Source of the DNA: an archaeon
Lineage (GTDB): Archaea; Asgardarchaeota; Hermodarchaeia; Hermodarchaeales; Hermodarchaeaceae
Length of the DNA stretch: 7,671 nt
NCBI GenBank assembly: GCA_016550485.1
Contig: JABXGV010000187.1
Coordinates: forward strand, 1 to 7,671
Reading direction: 5' to 3'
Part shown: piece by piece, positions 1-7,158 of the stretch
Layout: every line of letters starts with the position of its first letter
Numbering within the stretch: the first letter of the stretch is position 1
Position numbers and translations under genes: made by a program
Notes under the pieces: generated by a model
Databases searched by the model: none
Seen by the model: the letters and a program-made list of their open reading frames with translations, nothing else
Told to the model about the DNA's origin: nothing

Positions 1-2275
1 ATTTAAGATAACGCTTCTTTTCAAGGTCACTAAGCGTTATCCCTACGCTCTCATCAATCAGATTAACGTACCGGACTGCTTCCCGCAGTGTATCAATGAA
101 CTTTTGGTCTAGATTCTGATGGAAGAGGTCCTGAATAGGTTCCTGACTGCCTGGCCTAAAAATGAGCTTGTCCCAGGATGGGCCAGTTAGCGAGTCGCCG
201 ACAACCAACCGATGGTCAAGAAAGGTTAAAGGCAGACCCTCGGATTGTGATTCTAACCATAGAGAAAGTTTAGCAAGTTCAACTGCCAGTGGATTTTTGT
301 CCACACCATAAAGGCAATGTACCGCTACAAGACGTCGGCAGAGTGCCTGTGCCTTTTTTTGAGACAGTCCTGACTCCTCGCCTTCTGGAGCCCGGCTGGG
401 CAGATAACGTAGCAACTCATCCTCAGGATCAGGCAAATCGGTGATACGCTGTCTCCACTTAGCAGCTTCCTTCTCTTCGGTCATGAATGTAGCGTCATCA
501 TTCTTGGCTGACGCTGCTTCAGCACGGCGTTCGGCTTCTAAAGCCTTCTCGTCACAGATCCGACATGCTTCGTATAATTTATCACCGAGAAAACGGCAGG
601 CTTCTACTAAGAAATGACCGCTACCCATTGCCGGGTCAAGAACCTTAAGCTTAAGTATCTCACTAGGGTTAGGGTCCTCTTTGGGTGAGCGTTCCAATAC
701 CTGTGGTTCCAGTGTCTCCTGGACAAGAAAACGCACGAAACTATGTGGGGTATAGAAGCTGCCACTCGTCTTTCGCCCTAGACCTACTCTTAGGTAGAAT
801 TGACCTGGTTGAATAGCCTCGACCCATTCGACTTTAGTCTTCTTACGACCTGTGTCCTCTTCGACTTCCTCGTCTTCCAACTCATCTATATCGTCTTCCG
901 AATCGTTGTTTGCGTGGTCCTCCTGGTTGGGACGATATTTCTCACCCTGTGCTATCGGCACTACAACTTGAAGCTTTTGACGTTGTAACCGGCACATCGG
1001 TTCACGCGCAATACCTGGCTCCAGTTCAAGGAGCGCTTCATAAACACGACCTAAGTCTTCAACGTCTAACGGGCCGTAATGTACACGTTCACGAGCTTGA
1101 CTACCGCGTTTCCGTGGTGTCCAAAGTAGGCGGTCGATTAAGTAAGCTACCCCTTTCTCACCCCACTGCAGGTCTGAGAGTATAGGTGTCGTGTTAGCTC
1201 CAAAAAGCGCACCACCCAAAGGAGCCACGTGTAGTTCAGTACACTCTATTCCCAACTCAAACAACCGAAATAGGGTACGTAAGCCTTCCTCTAAAAAGAA
1301 TCCAGTATCTGCTCCTTCGTCTAGTACCTTTCTTGCATACGGTGCCAATGCAACGCTTGGAGAATATGTATTTCGCCAAAGGCTAGTGCTTGCAAAGCCA
1401 AAGCTACGTGCAGGATCATCACTCGCCTCTCCCTTTAAGATAAATAGAAGACGATAGATAATAATTAAGGCCTCACGCCACAGCTCTTCGGCCAATTTCA
1501 TCTTATCAGTATAAGCTTCCAACTTCTGTAAATTGGCCGAATTGTCAAGTACTCCTTGTAGGAAACCTTCAATAGCTTGACGGGCTTGTACTCGCAGTTC
1601 TTTGGTTACTTGTGTCTGCTTTAACCGAGCCTTGTCAACGAGAGTGGGGACTGTCTGGATGCCCCTCGGCGAGCAGATGGCGAGCATTAATCGGAAACTA
1701 TCAGGAACATCCCTACTCCGCTTCCATTCCGGATCGATGGGAATAATTACTTGTGAGTCAGGACGCGCTGGGTCTGAAACCAGAATACGTAGTTCCACCC
1801 CATTTGTTAGAAGGCCAACACGCTCCCCAACAGTGAGAAGGACTCTTTGCCCTATACGAAGGTGACTATATCGATAGGCATATCCACGCCTTGCAGGTGC
1901 ATCAAGATCCGTCTCGAAATCAGTTGTCCAAACTCGTAGGGGTTTGGTTCCATTTTCTCCAAGCAGTAAAAATCCTCCTGCTTCTCCCCCCTCACGTGTT
2001 TGGATCGTATCAGAAAGACTGATTTCTCGGTAACCTAATAGTGGTAATAACGGCGATATTACCTGGTTACGAACGCGGAGTGAACCACCGCGGGATACCA
2101 TTTCTCGTAGCCCTCGTCGATATGCGTTCCAGCTATCTCGTAATTGCCTTCCTTGTTCTCCCAAAGTGGAAGGCAGCAACTTGGCCTTTATAAGCTCACC
2201 TTCTAGATCCAATTTAATAAAGGGTTCCGGAAAAGCTGGACCGAGGAAGGTACATGAAGACAGATCAAGGGACAT
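1..2275 (-). CDS. drmMI: N6-adenine DNA methyltransferase, DISARM DrmMI-like (3' end outside window)
   Basis: This is a large class I SAM-dependent DNA methyltransferase of the Eco57I/PglX type, expected to methylate adenine in host DNA as the self-marking arm of a defence system. The frame is open from ATG 2275 to the left edge, giving 758 visible residues without a stop. Visible landmarks are SFYTP (about 506-510), SAM-binding motif I DPAMGSGHF (547-555), motif II GVDKNP (657-662) with its acidic Asp659, and GDSL (693-696). The catalytic NPPY-type motif should follow but lies outside the window. About 500 residues precede the catalytic domain and have no motif I recognise. An acidic run DSEDDIDELEDEEVEED (458-474) forms a probable linker, and about 100 charged residues separate motifs I and II. 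The start has a GGAGG ribosome site six bases away and overlaps the helicase gene by 11 bases, so translation is probably coupled. The methylase class is secure. The DISARM label is inferred from gene order; BREX PglX is the main alternative. Confidence 0.85.
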   Translation of the reverse strand, partial: MSLDLSSCTFLGPAFPEPFIKLDLEGELIKAKLLPSTLGEQGRQLRDSWNAYRRGLREMVSRGGSLRVRNQVISPLLPLLGYREISLSDTIQTREGGEAGGFLLLGENGTKPLRVWTTDFETDLDAPARRGYAYRYSHLRIGQRVLLTVGERVGLLTNGVELRILVSDPARPDSQVIIPIDPEWKRSRDVPDSFRLMLAICSPRGIQTVPTLVDKARLKQTQVTKELRVQARQAIEGFLQGVLDNSANLQKLEAYTDKMKLAEELWREALIIIYRLLFILKGEASDDPARSFGFASTSLWRNTYSPSVALAPYARKVLDEGADTGFFLEEGLRTLFRLFELGIECTELHVAPLGGALFGANTTPILSDLQWGEKGVAYLIDRLLWTPRKRGSQARERVHYGPLDVEDLGRVYEALLELEPGIAREPMCRLQRQKLQVVVPIAQGEKYRPNQEDHANNDSEDDIDELEDEEVEEDTGRKKTKVEWVEAIQPGQFYLRVGLGRKTSGSFYTPHSFVRFLVQETLEPQVLERSPKEDPNPSEILKLKVLDPAMGSGHFLVEACRFLGDKLYEACRICDEKALEAERRAEAASAKNDDATFMTEEKEAAKWRQRITDLPDPEDELLRYLPSRAPEGEESGLSQKKAQALCRRLVAVHCLYGVDKNPLAVELAKLSLWLESQSEGLPLTFLDHRLVVGDSLTGPSWDKLIFRPGSQEPIQDLFHQNLDQKFIDTLREAVRYVNLIDESVGITLSDLEKKRYLK

Positions 2276-5200
2276 TAGCTTCCTCCGGGAGTATCATTAG
2301 TAGACCTAGTGGACGAACTTCAGGTTCACTTAGAGCGAGACGTCCTTCAAGGTCTTCCATACGTTGACGATAGATACGAAGCACGGTATCTGCTTCAGTA
2401 CGTTTTGAAGACGGGTTGGAACGATTAGTAGCAAAGGACACCAGCCGTTCAATTGGATCACCATTTGTTGGTAAAGGAGCCTGGGTTTGGACTCGTTGGT
2501 CCTCGGGAAATAGAGCAAGTTGGGGAGGTGATGTTTCTTTCCCGATGACCTCTTCGACTCGTTGGAGTATCCAACTCCTATGGTTCTTCTCTTCTACCTC
2601 AAGATCAGCACATCGAGCGGCGATGAAATCCTGTGCCAAAGGCGTAAAAGCTTCAACCGCAATTTTTTGACCTCTCTGTTTTGCATCATTGCCCCAATCA
2701 GAAAAGAAATGCTTCCAGACATCAGTAGTTCGAATAGCCTTACTAGGATCAATTAACTTTTGCCACTCATGTGCATGGGGGTATGTACCAAGTATTTGGT
2801 TACGATCCAAATGGACAGCGATGACTTGTTCGTACTCACGCCCTGTACGACTTGTAACCTTTCCCAAATATGTGAGTAGCAATTGTGGATTTGGTACATC
2901 ACCTTTGACAGCACTCGCTCGCCTATCCTGTCCTTGTTCATCTTGCCTGCCAAAGCTTATATTTCTTACTCTATCAAGTGCGTAACGTACCAAAGGATGA
3001 GCACGTCCCAAGAAACCTACAAGCCTGCCTTTTGAGTCTCTTAACGTTTCAACATTTGTGGTGAGTCGTAGAACTCTGTTCTGAGAATCATAACCAGGGA
3101 GATCTTCAAGCCCGTAGCTCCAATTATGGGGCAGATTGAGGTCCATTGTTTCGCTTTTGTTCACAACTCCACCATCTAGTAGAACAGCGTCACAAACAAA
3201 TCCGACTAAATCAACAACTCCCATACGCTGGCCCTTCTCTTGAGCCATCTCAGCCTGCTCGCTTAGTTCAGGGCTTGCATTCAACCCAATTTCTCCAAGC
3301 CATGTATGTGCCCGCGCAGCTTGTTCGAAACCCTTTAGGCTACGATCTATCTCCTCTAGCAATTCTTGGACCGCTGGATTACTTGTTTCGTCGGTATCTG
3401 GGTTGTTGAAGTCGAGTCCTGCTTCCGGATCTCGAAATAGTCTTTCATCTTCTTCCATAAGACTCTTTAATAATGGAGCTGACGTTGCTTCGTAAGATGC
3501 TGTTAGACCGAGTGTGTTGGGCACGAATGTTAGCCTTGAGCGTTGCCTCTCGTATTTCGCTATTAATCGTAGTAAAATACGCTCCTCAAATGTACCACAG
3601 AGGTACATATAACGAACGACTGGAGAATTGACTTGGCCATAGCGATCGATCCGGCCATTACGTTGCTCTAAGCGGTTTGGGTTGAAAGGTAACTCAAGAT
3701 GGATTAGATGATGGCAGCGTTCATGCAAATTTAATCCTTCAGCTGCAGTATCAGTACTGACCAATACTAGACGGTCGTTACTAAGAAAACGTTTCTTTGT
3801 CTCCTTTCGATCTGATTCTGAATCTTCACCGCTCATAGTGAGAATATCACCAACACCAGCCTGTTTCAGGGCTCTGACAGCAGCACTCTGGCTATCTATA
3901 TATTCAGTGAATACTAATATATTGGCATAAGGTACTTCTTGCCTAAGGCTGAGAATTTCAGCTATAAGTTGTTCTATTTTTGGGTCTTGTTCCTTCGCCG
4001 CGCTTGCAAATTCTACTAGTTCATTCAATGCGTCTACCACACCCGCTAGTCTCTTCAGCGTACGCGATCCGGAACGAATTTCCCGGTGTACCGACATGAG
4101 TCTTTGGGCAATATCTTCAGTCTCAAGATATTGCCGTTCCTCTTCCTCATCATGACTCAGGGTACCAAATCTTTCCAGCTTCCTGGTGAACTGCTGCAAT
4201 GTTCGAAGCCTTTGCCTACTACTGTCTTGGGTCTCTACAGTTTCAGAAAGTAATCGCTCGAATCGTTCAGCTACTGCGTTCAGAGTTTTTTCGCAAGCTT
4301 CAGCTGTTGACACGGATCTTTTAAGTAGAGAAATGAACGACAGAACATCACTATAGCGCCTTGATCTGAAGGCTGCCCGCAATTCTGGCGCGATCAACTC
4401 AAGGAGTGCCCTTTGCATTTGGGTGAACTTGTTATGTTTAGACTCATCTACAGTAACTGGGCAGGGATGAACCAGCCGTGTCTTAAATTTCGGTTCGCCC
4501 GTAACCGGGTCCTTAATATGTGTTTTTAAACGTCTAACAACATATGGACGGTAACGATCTCCACGAATCATGCCTCGACCATCAACTAATGATGGATCTA
4601 GTAATTCCAAAAGCGAAGCAAAAGAGCGATCATGGCCATCATGAGGAGTCGCCGTTAAAAGTAAGAGTGTATCGCATCGACGTGATAATACCTCAGCTAG
4701 TCGCCTACGTTGAGAATCTTCGCGGTCCTCGGCAGCTCCCAGGTCCATACAGTGATGAGCCTCATCTATCACTATAATGTCGTAAATAGTGCGTTCAAGA
4801 ATATCTAGTACGCGCTCTTGCTTTAGAAAGTCGATAGACGCAAGGCCGAGAGAAATATGATCGAATGGATTTGCCCCCAGCTCACTCTGACGGCGTACAT
4901 CCTCAAGTTTAGCTCTATCAATTACCTCGACTCGGAGCCCGAACCGTTCTGACAGCTCCGACTTCCACTGGTCTAGTAAAGGACCAGCCGGAGATACTAT
5001 AAGTAGACGGTGTGCAAGCCTACGAGCCATTAATTCTGTAATAACTAGTCCTGCCTGAATAGTCTTCCCTAACCCCACTCCATCACATAGAATTAGACGT
5101 GGACGACTCATGTGAAGAGCTCGCATCACTGGTACTAGCTGGTAGGGCTCCATTTTGAGACGTCCTGGTTGAATAGCAAGTAGCGCATCGCTTCCTAAAG

Positions 5201-5468
5201 CTTGTTCGAGGAGGAATGCCTTATGGTACACTAACCAGTTTGCAAGGGGTGTAGCACGTTCCGGCTGTATCTCTGTAATAATTGGACGCACTTCTTCAAA
5301 TGGTGCAAGGACGTCGATTTCGGAGCCCCGGTAAGTACCCTCAAGTCCCCTAAGACGATAGAGTACTTGCTCACCTAATGGATCTATCGAGACTACTTCC
5401 CACCGAAGTCCACGGGCATGAACTTCGGTACCAGGCAAAATACCTCTGTCGCTGATGGTTTGAGCCAC
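2265..5468 (-). CDS. drmD: SNF2-family helicase, DISARM DrmD-like
   Basis: This 1067-residue protein is an SNF2/RapA-like superfamily 2 ATPase, a cytoplasmic motor that would translocate on double-stranded DNA. The first 60 or so residues look like a small beta-rich domain (LRWEVVSI...YRLRGLEGTYRG). The RecA1 lobe carries Walker A GVGLGKT (130-136), the DEAHH box (235-239) and TATPH (272-276). A charged, helical insert fills about 340-510. The RecA2 lobe carries ILVFTEYIDS (517-526), STDTAAEGLNL (571-581) and EQRNGRIDRYGQ (601-612), with the arginine-finger positions Arg606 and Arg609. All helicase motifs look intact. The last 420 residues are a C-terminal region I cannot assign. The start is GTG, supported by GGAGAG six bases upstream. 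The gene follows the helix-turn-helix gene by 107 bases and overlaps the methylase gene by 11. SNF2 function is near certain. DrmD is favoured because class 1 DISARM places this helicase directly before its adenine methylase; a BREX-type helicase is a less likely alternative. Confidence 0.9.
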   Translation of the reverse strand: MAQTISDRGILPGTEVHARGLRWEVVSIDPLGEQVLYRLRGLEGTYRGSEIDVLAPFEEVRPIITEIQPERATPLANWLVYHKAFLLEQALGSDALLAIQPGRLKMEPYQLVPVMRALHMSRPRLILCDGVGLGKTIQAGLVITELMARRLAHRLLIVSPAGPLLDQWKSELSERFGLRVEVIDRAKLEDVRRQSELGANPFDHISLGLASIDFLKQERVLDILERTIYDIIVIDEAHHCMDLGAAEDREDSQRRRLAEVLSRRCDTLLLLTATPHDGHDRSFASLLELLDPSLVDGRGMIRGDRYRPYVVRRLKTHIKDPVTGEPKFKTRLVHPCPVTVDESKHNKFTQMQRALLELIAPELRAAFRSRRYSDVLSFISLLKRSVSTAEACEKTLNAVAERFERLLSETVETQDSSRQRLRTLQQFTRKLERFGTLSHDEEEERQYLETEDIAQRLMSVHREIRSGSRTLKRLAGVVDALNELVEFASAAKEQDPKIEQLIAEILSLRQEVPYANILVFTEYIDSQSAAVRALKQAGVGDILTMSGEDSESDRKETKKRFLSNDRLVLVSTDTAAEGLNLHERCHHLIHLELPFNPNRLEQRNGRIDRYGQVNSPVVRYMYLCGTFEERILLRLIAKYERQRSRLTFVPNTLGLTASYEATSAPLLKSLMEEDERLFRDPEAGLDFNNPDTDETSNPAVQELLEEIDRSLKGFEQAARAHTWLGEIGLNASPELSEQAEMAQEKGQRMGVVDLVGFVCDAVLLDGGVVNKSETMDLNLPHNWSYGLEDLPGYDSQNRVLRLTTNVETLRDSKGRLVGFLGRAHPLVRYALDRVRNISFGRQDEQGQDRRASAVKGDVPNPQLLLTYLGKVTSRTGREYEQVIAVHLDRNQILGTYPHAHEWQKLIDPSKAIRTTDVWKHFFSDWGNDAKQRGQKIAVEAFTPLAQDFIAARCADLEVEEKNHRSWILQRVEEVIGKETSPPQLALFPEDQRVQTQAPLPTNGDPIERLVSFATNRSNPSSKRTEADTVLRIYRQRMEDLEGRLALSEPEVRPLGLLMILPEEANVP
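2282..2286 (-). promoter_or_regulatory. Ribosome binding site of the methylase, inside the helicase gene
   Basis: On the minus strand GGAGG lies six bases before ATG 2275 and is embedded in the last codons of the helicase gene. It settles the methylase start and indicates reinitiation or coupling of the two overlapping genes. Confidence 0.8.
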
Positions 5469-5474
5469 TTTTTA

Positions 5475-5480
5475 CTCTCC
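5475..5480 (-). promoter_or_regulatory. Ribosome binding site fixing the GTG start of the helicase
   Basis: The minus strand reads GGAGAG, then six bases (TAAAAA), then GTG at 5468. The strong site supports the non-ATG start. Confidence 0.75.
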
Positions 5481-5575
5481 TACACTGCCTAGGTACTAAA
5501 CTAAATACCCTGATACAGCTTTTTGTTATTGGCCCTTTTACTGTTTTTCTATTTCATTACTGATTTATGGTCCAT

Positions 5576-5782
5576 TCATATAGCTTTCTTGGTAGGTCTT
5601 CCTCTGCGTCCATTGTATTGTTGAGCGAACAACTGAACTTCGCTAATGTTGATGAGCCATCCATTGTGTACCTTATGTGCTGATAACCTATGTTCCCGAC
5701 AGAGCCTCTTAACAGTTCCCGGATGAACCTTAAGAATCTGAGCAGCTTCATTTACATTGATATAGTCTTTTAAGACTGGCAT
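5576..5782 (-). CDS. Small excisionase/MerR-like helix-turn-helix DNA-binding protein
   Basis: This 68-residue protein is almost entirely one HTH_17-type (excisionase/MerR-like) DNA-binding domain. The pattern YINVNEAAQILKVHPGTVKR (7-26) is the classic helix-turn-helix, followed by the wing region HKVHNGWLINISEVQLF (36-52), where Trp42 sits at the usual beta-hairpin position. The tail NGRRGRPTKKAI is basic and contains RGRP (60-63), the core of an AT-hook. The ATG has AAGGA eight bases upstream (5791-5795). It is the first gene after the promoter at 5815-5843 and precedes the helicase gene by 107 bases with no clear terminator between, so it is probably co-transcribed. The most likely role is a regulator of this operon, perhaps of itself, since a palindrome overlaps its promoter. 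A recombination directionality factor is the other reading of this fold, but no integrase is present in the window. Confidence 0.8.
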   Translation of the reverse strand: MPVLKDYINVNEAAQILKVHPGTVKRLCREHRLSAHKVHNGWLINISEVQLFAQQYNGRRGRPTKKAI

Positions 5783-5814
5783 ATTAGTTTTCCTTAAAAC
5801 GTTCCGTTGTCGTA

Positions 5815-5843
5815 ATATTATAACGTTAGTATTGACAAGTCAA
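5815..5843 (-). promoter_or_regulatory. Sigma70-type promoter of the HTH-helicase-methylase operon
   Basis: Read on the minus strand, a -35 box TTGACT (5838-5843) is followed by 17 bases and a -10 box TAATAT (5815-5820). A perfect TATAAT (5817-5822) overlaps the latter at 15-base spacing. Transcription would begin near 5808, giving a leader of about 25 bases before ATG 5782. It is the only convincing promoter seen for the helicase and methylase genes. Confidence 0.65.
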
Positions 5844-5844
5844 T
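5831..5844. promoter_or_regulatory. Palindromic candidate operator over the -35 box
   Basis: ATTGAC-AA-GTCAAT is a perfect six-base inverted repeat with a two-base centre, and it covers the minus-strand -35 box completely. Two further short perfect palindromes, TAATATTA (5813-5820) and TAACGTTA (5821-5828), abut it over the -10 region and spacer. AACGTT also recurs at 5798-5803 and 5822-5827. The position suits a repressor site. Binding by the adjacent helix-turn-helix protein is inference. Confidence 0.5.
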
Positions 5845-5927
5845 TATACAGGTTTAAGAAGCATATCAAGCGGTAGTATGGTTGAATTTAAGCCACAATA
5901 GCTTATTTAGTTACCTACGGAGAACGG

Positions 5928-5958
5928 AAAAAAGGGTCTGGGAAAGCTTCCCAGGCCC
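5928..5958 (-). terminator. Intrinsic terminator of the nuclease operon
   Basis: On the minus strand an 11-base-pair stem (GGGCCTGGGAA with TTCCCAGACCC, one G-U pair) closes a three-base loop and is followed at once by TTTTTT (complement of the A run 5928-5933). On the plus strand the stem is not followed by a T run, so it acts in one direction. It isolates the nuclease unit from the helicase operon, whose promoter lies about 85 bases further on. Confidence 0.9.
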
Positions 5959-6108
5959 TTCTCTGGTAAATACTGTCCTCAGAACTGACATGACGCCAGC
6001 TGCTCCTCCCAGGAACTACTAAGTATTGTTCAAGCCAAAGGCTGCGAGTTGGCAGAGGCATTGGCTTCAGTAGAGCGAGACCATAAGTCATCTATGCTAG
6101 ACGAGACC
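5959..6108. other. Non-coding stretch between nuclease stop and terminator
   Basis: About 150 bases separate the nuclease stop codon from its terminator, which is long for a simple 3' end. I see no convincing gene. A 58-codon minus-strand frame (6091 to 5915) runs through the terminator hairpin and lacks a well-placed ribosome site. A seven-base inverted repeat, AAGCCAA (6032-6038) and TTGGCTT (6061-6067), with an alternative partner TTGGC at 6049-6053, could fold in the transcript. Together with the terminator and the promoter at 5815-5843 this accounts for the intergenic region 5783-6108. Confidence 0.5.
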
Positions 6109-7158
6109 TTACTCTGCAGAATCATCACCTGAGGTAGGTTTTAGCTGTTCATCCAATTGAAGTTGAACGCCTTCAGGTAACTTCTCTGGTAGCCCAATGG
6201 TCCTGACTTGTTCCATGATTTCCTCTCGGTCCTTTTCCAACTCAAGAGTTATAGCGAGTTCACGCCTCCGTATCGAAACTCGAGCGTCATCCCCAAAGAA
6301 GCTCCTAACCAGTTTCTCAACCATTGGAAAAACACGGCCAAACAGAGATGATTTATCACCCCAGTATTGGAAAACACCGCGGCTGACGTTGTTTAGCAAT
6401 TCTTCGAAGTAAAGTACCTGGCTGTAACCAATTGTTGCTTTGCCTAACCAACTGAGCAATTGGGCGCGAATTTTCTCTTTAAAAGCTTCCAAATCATTGC
6501 TATCTTGCCCATCAGGTATCCAAGGAATCACATATAGTGGTTTGGGGTCTTGTTCTGCTGCTACTGATAGAACTTTTTGTTCCGGAATCAGTGTCAGAGG
6601 TAATAGTGCTGTGCCCTGGGGACGGCCTGATAAACCTAGATAGGCACCATCAGGCTTAACGTAGATTCCTATCACACCCGTCGGACACGCTTTAAGACCT
6701 TTACTTAACATTTCTTTATGCAGTGCTACTAGCGTCGCGTCAGTTGATTGAGTATCCTCTTTTGGCACAAGATAGCACATCTCGGAAGTTGACTTCCTAC
6801 TTACTCCTAAACGCGAAGCGATGTTGGCACCTGCCACAATTAGCCCACGAGCTTGTGAAGTCCAGTCGGAGTCCAACCCAAAAGAAGATGGCTTACACTC
6901 TACCAATATATAGCTGCTGACCTTTTCACGAGAAAGTACCACGTCTATCGTGGGGTTCGGGCGAATTTCCAAAGTAGACTTGTTGAGTTGAGCCTTTTCA
7001 GCGACACTAGCCTCGAGAGGTTTTTCTATGGCAAATAGGGTGTACCCCGCGTTTTGGAGTACGGGCGTCACGGGTGCGCCAAGTGGTTGCGGAAATGAAG
7101 CCCATATCAGAGTATTAAGTTGGAAAAGGTTGTCTTTTTCAAGGGGGGAATCAGGCAT
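6109..7158 (-). CDS. Probable PD-(D/E)XK-fold nuclease
   Basis: This 349-residue protein shows the signature of a PD-(D/E)XK endonuclease in its N-terminal third. PTID (Asp72) ends one strand, ILVECK (Glu87, Lys89) forms the next, and a Gln102-containing helix (SQARGL) follows, as in the Holliday-resolvase-like restriction fold. Asp72, Glu87 and Lys89 would bind metal and cut DNA. The remaining 240 residues are unassigned; the end is charged, with VSIRRRELAITLELEKDREE. I chose ATG 7158 rather than an in-frame GTG at 7182, because GGAGG sits eight bases before the ATG and the ATG overlaps the upstream stop. It forms an operon with the upstream gene (8-base overlap) and ends at the terminator 5928-5958. 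It could be a restriction-type effector or an accessory nuclease of the neighbouring DISARM-like locus. The nuclease fold is inferred from motif spacing alone. Confidence 0.65.
   Translation of the reverse strand: MPDSPLEKDNLFQLNTLIWASFPQPLGAPVTPVLQNAGYTLFAIEKPLEASVAEKAQLNKSTLEIRPNPTIDVVLSREKVSSYILVECKPSSFGLDSDWTSQARGLIVAGANIASRLGVSRKSTSEMCYLVPKEDTQSTDATLVALHKEMLSKGLKACPTGVIGIYVKPDGAYLGLSGRPQGTALLPLTLIPEQKVLSVAAEQDPKPLYVIPWIPDGQDSNDLEAFKEKIRAQLLSWLGKATIGYSQVLYFEELLNNVSRGVFQYWGDKSSLFGRVFPMVEKLVRSFFGDDARVSIRRRELAITLELEKDREEIMEQVRTIGLPEKLPEGVQLQLDEQLKPTSGDDSAE

Noticed and set aside
800..1865. Several plus-strand frames of 62 to 91 codons
   Set aside because: They lie antisense to the methylase, which has clear family motifs, and they have no recognisable domains.
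1..2275. Possible frameshift in the methylase
   Set aside because: Codon-by-codon reading from ATG 2275 through about 1700, and phase checks near 1616, 1525, 1199, 1013, 611, 299 and 194, stayed in one open frame.
3146..4777. Plus-strand frames of 77 and 87 codons
   Set aside because: They are antisense to the intact SNF2 helicase frame and are shadows of its codon pattern.
5832..5858. Plus-strand TTGACA as a divergent promoter
   Set aside because: No good -10 box lies 16-18 bases downstream, and no plus-strand gene follows. TTGACA is explained as one arm of the palindrome.
5915..6091. 58-codon minus-strand frame starting 18 bases after the nuclease stop
   Set aside because: Its only AAGG is 15 bases from the ATG, and the frame contains the intrinsic terminator, so most transcripts would end within it. 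I did not annotate it as a gene.
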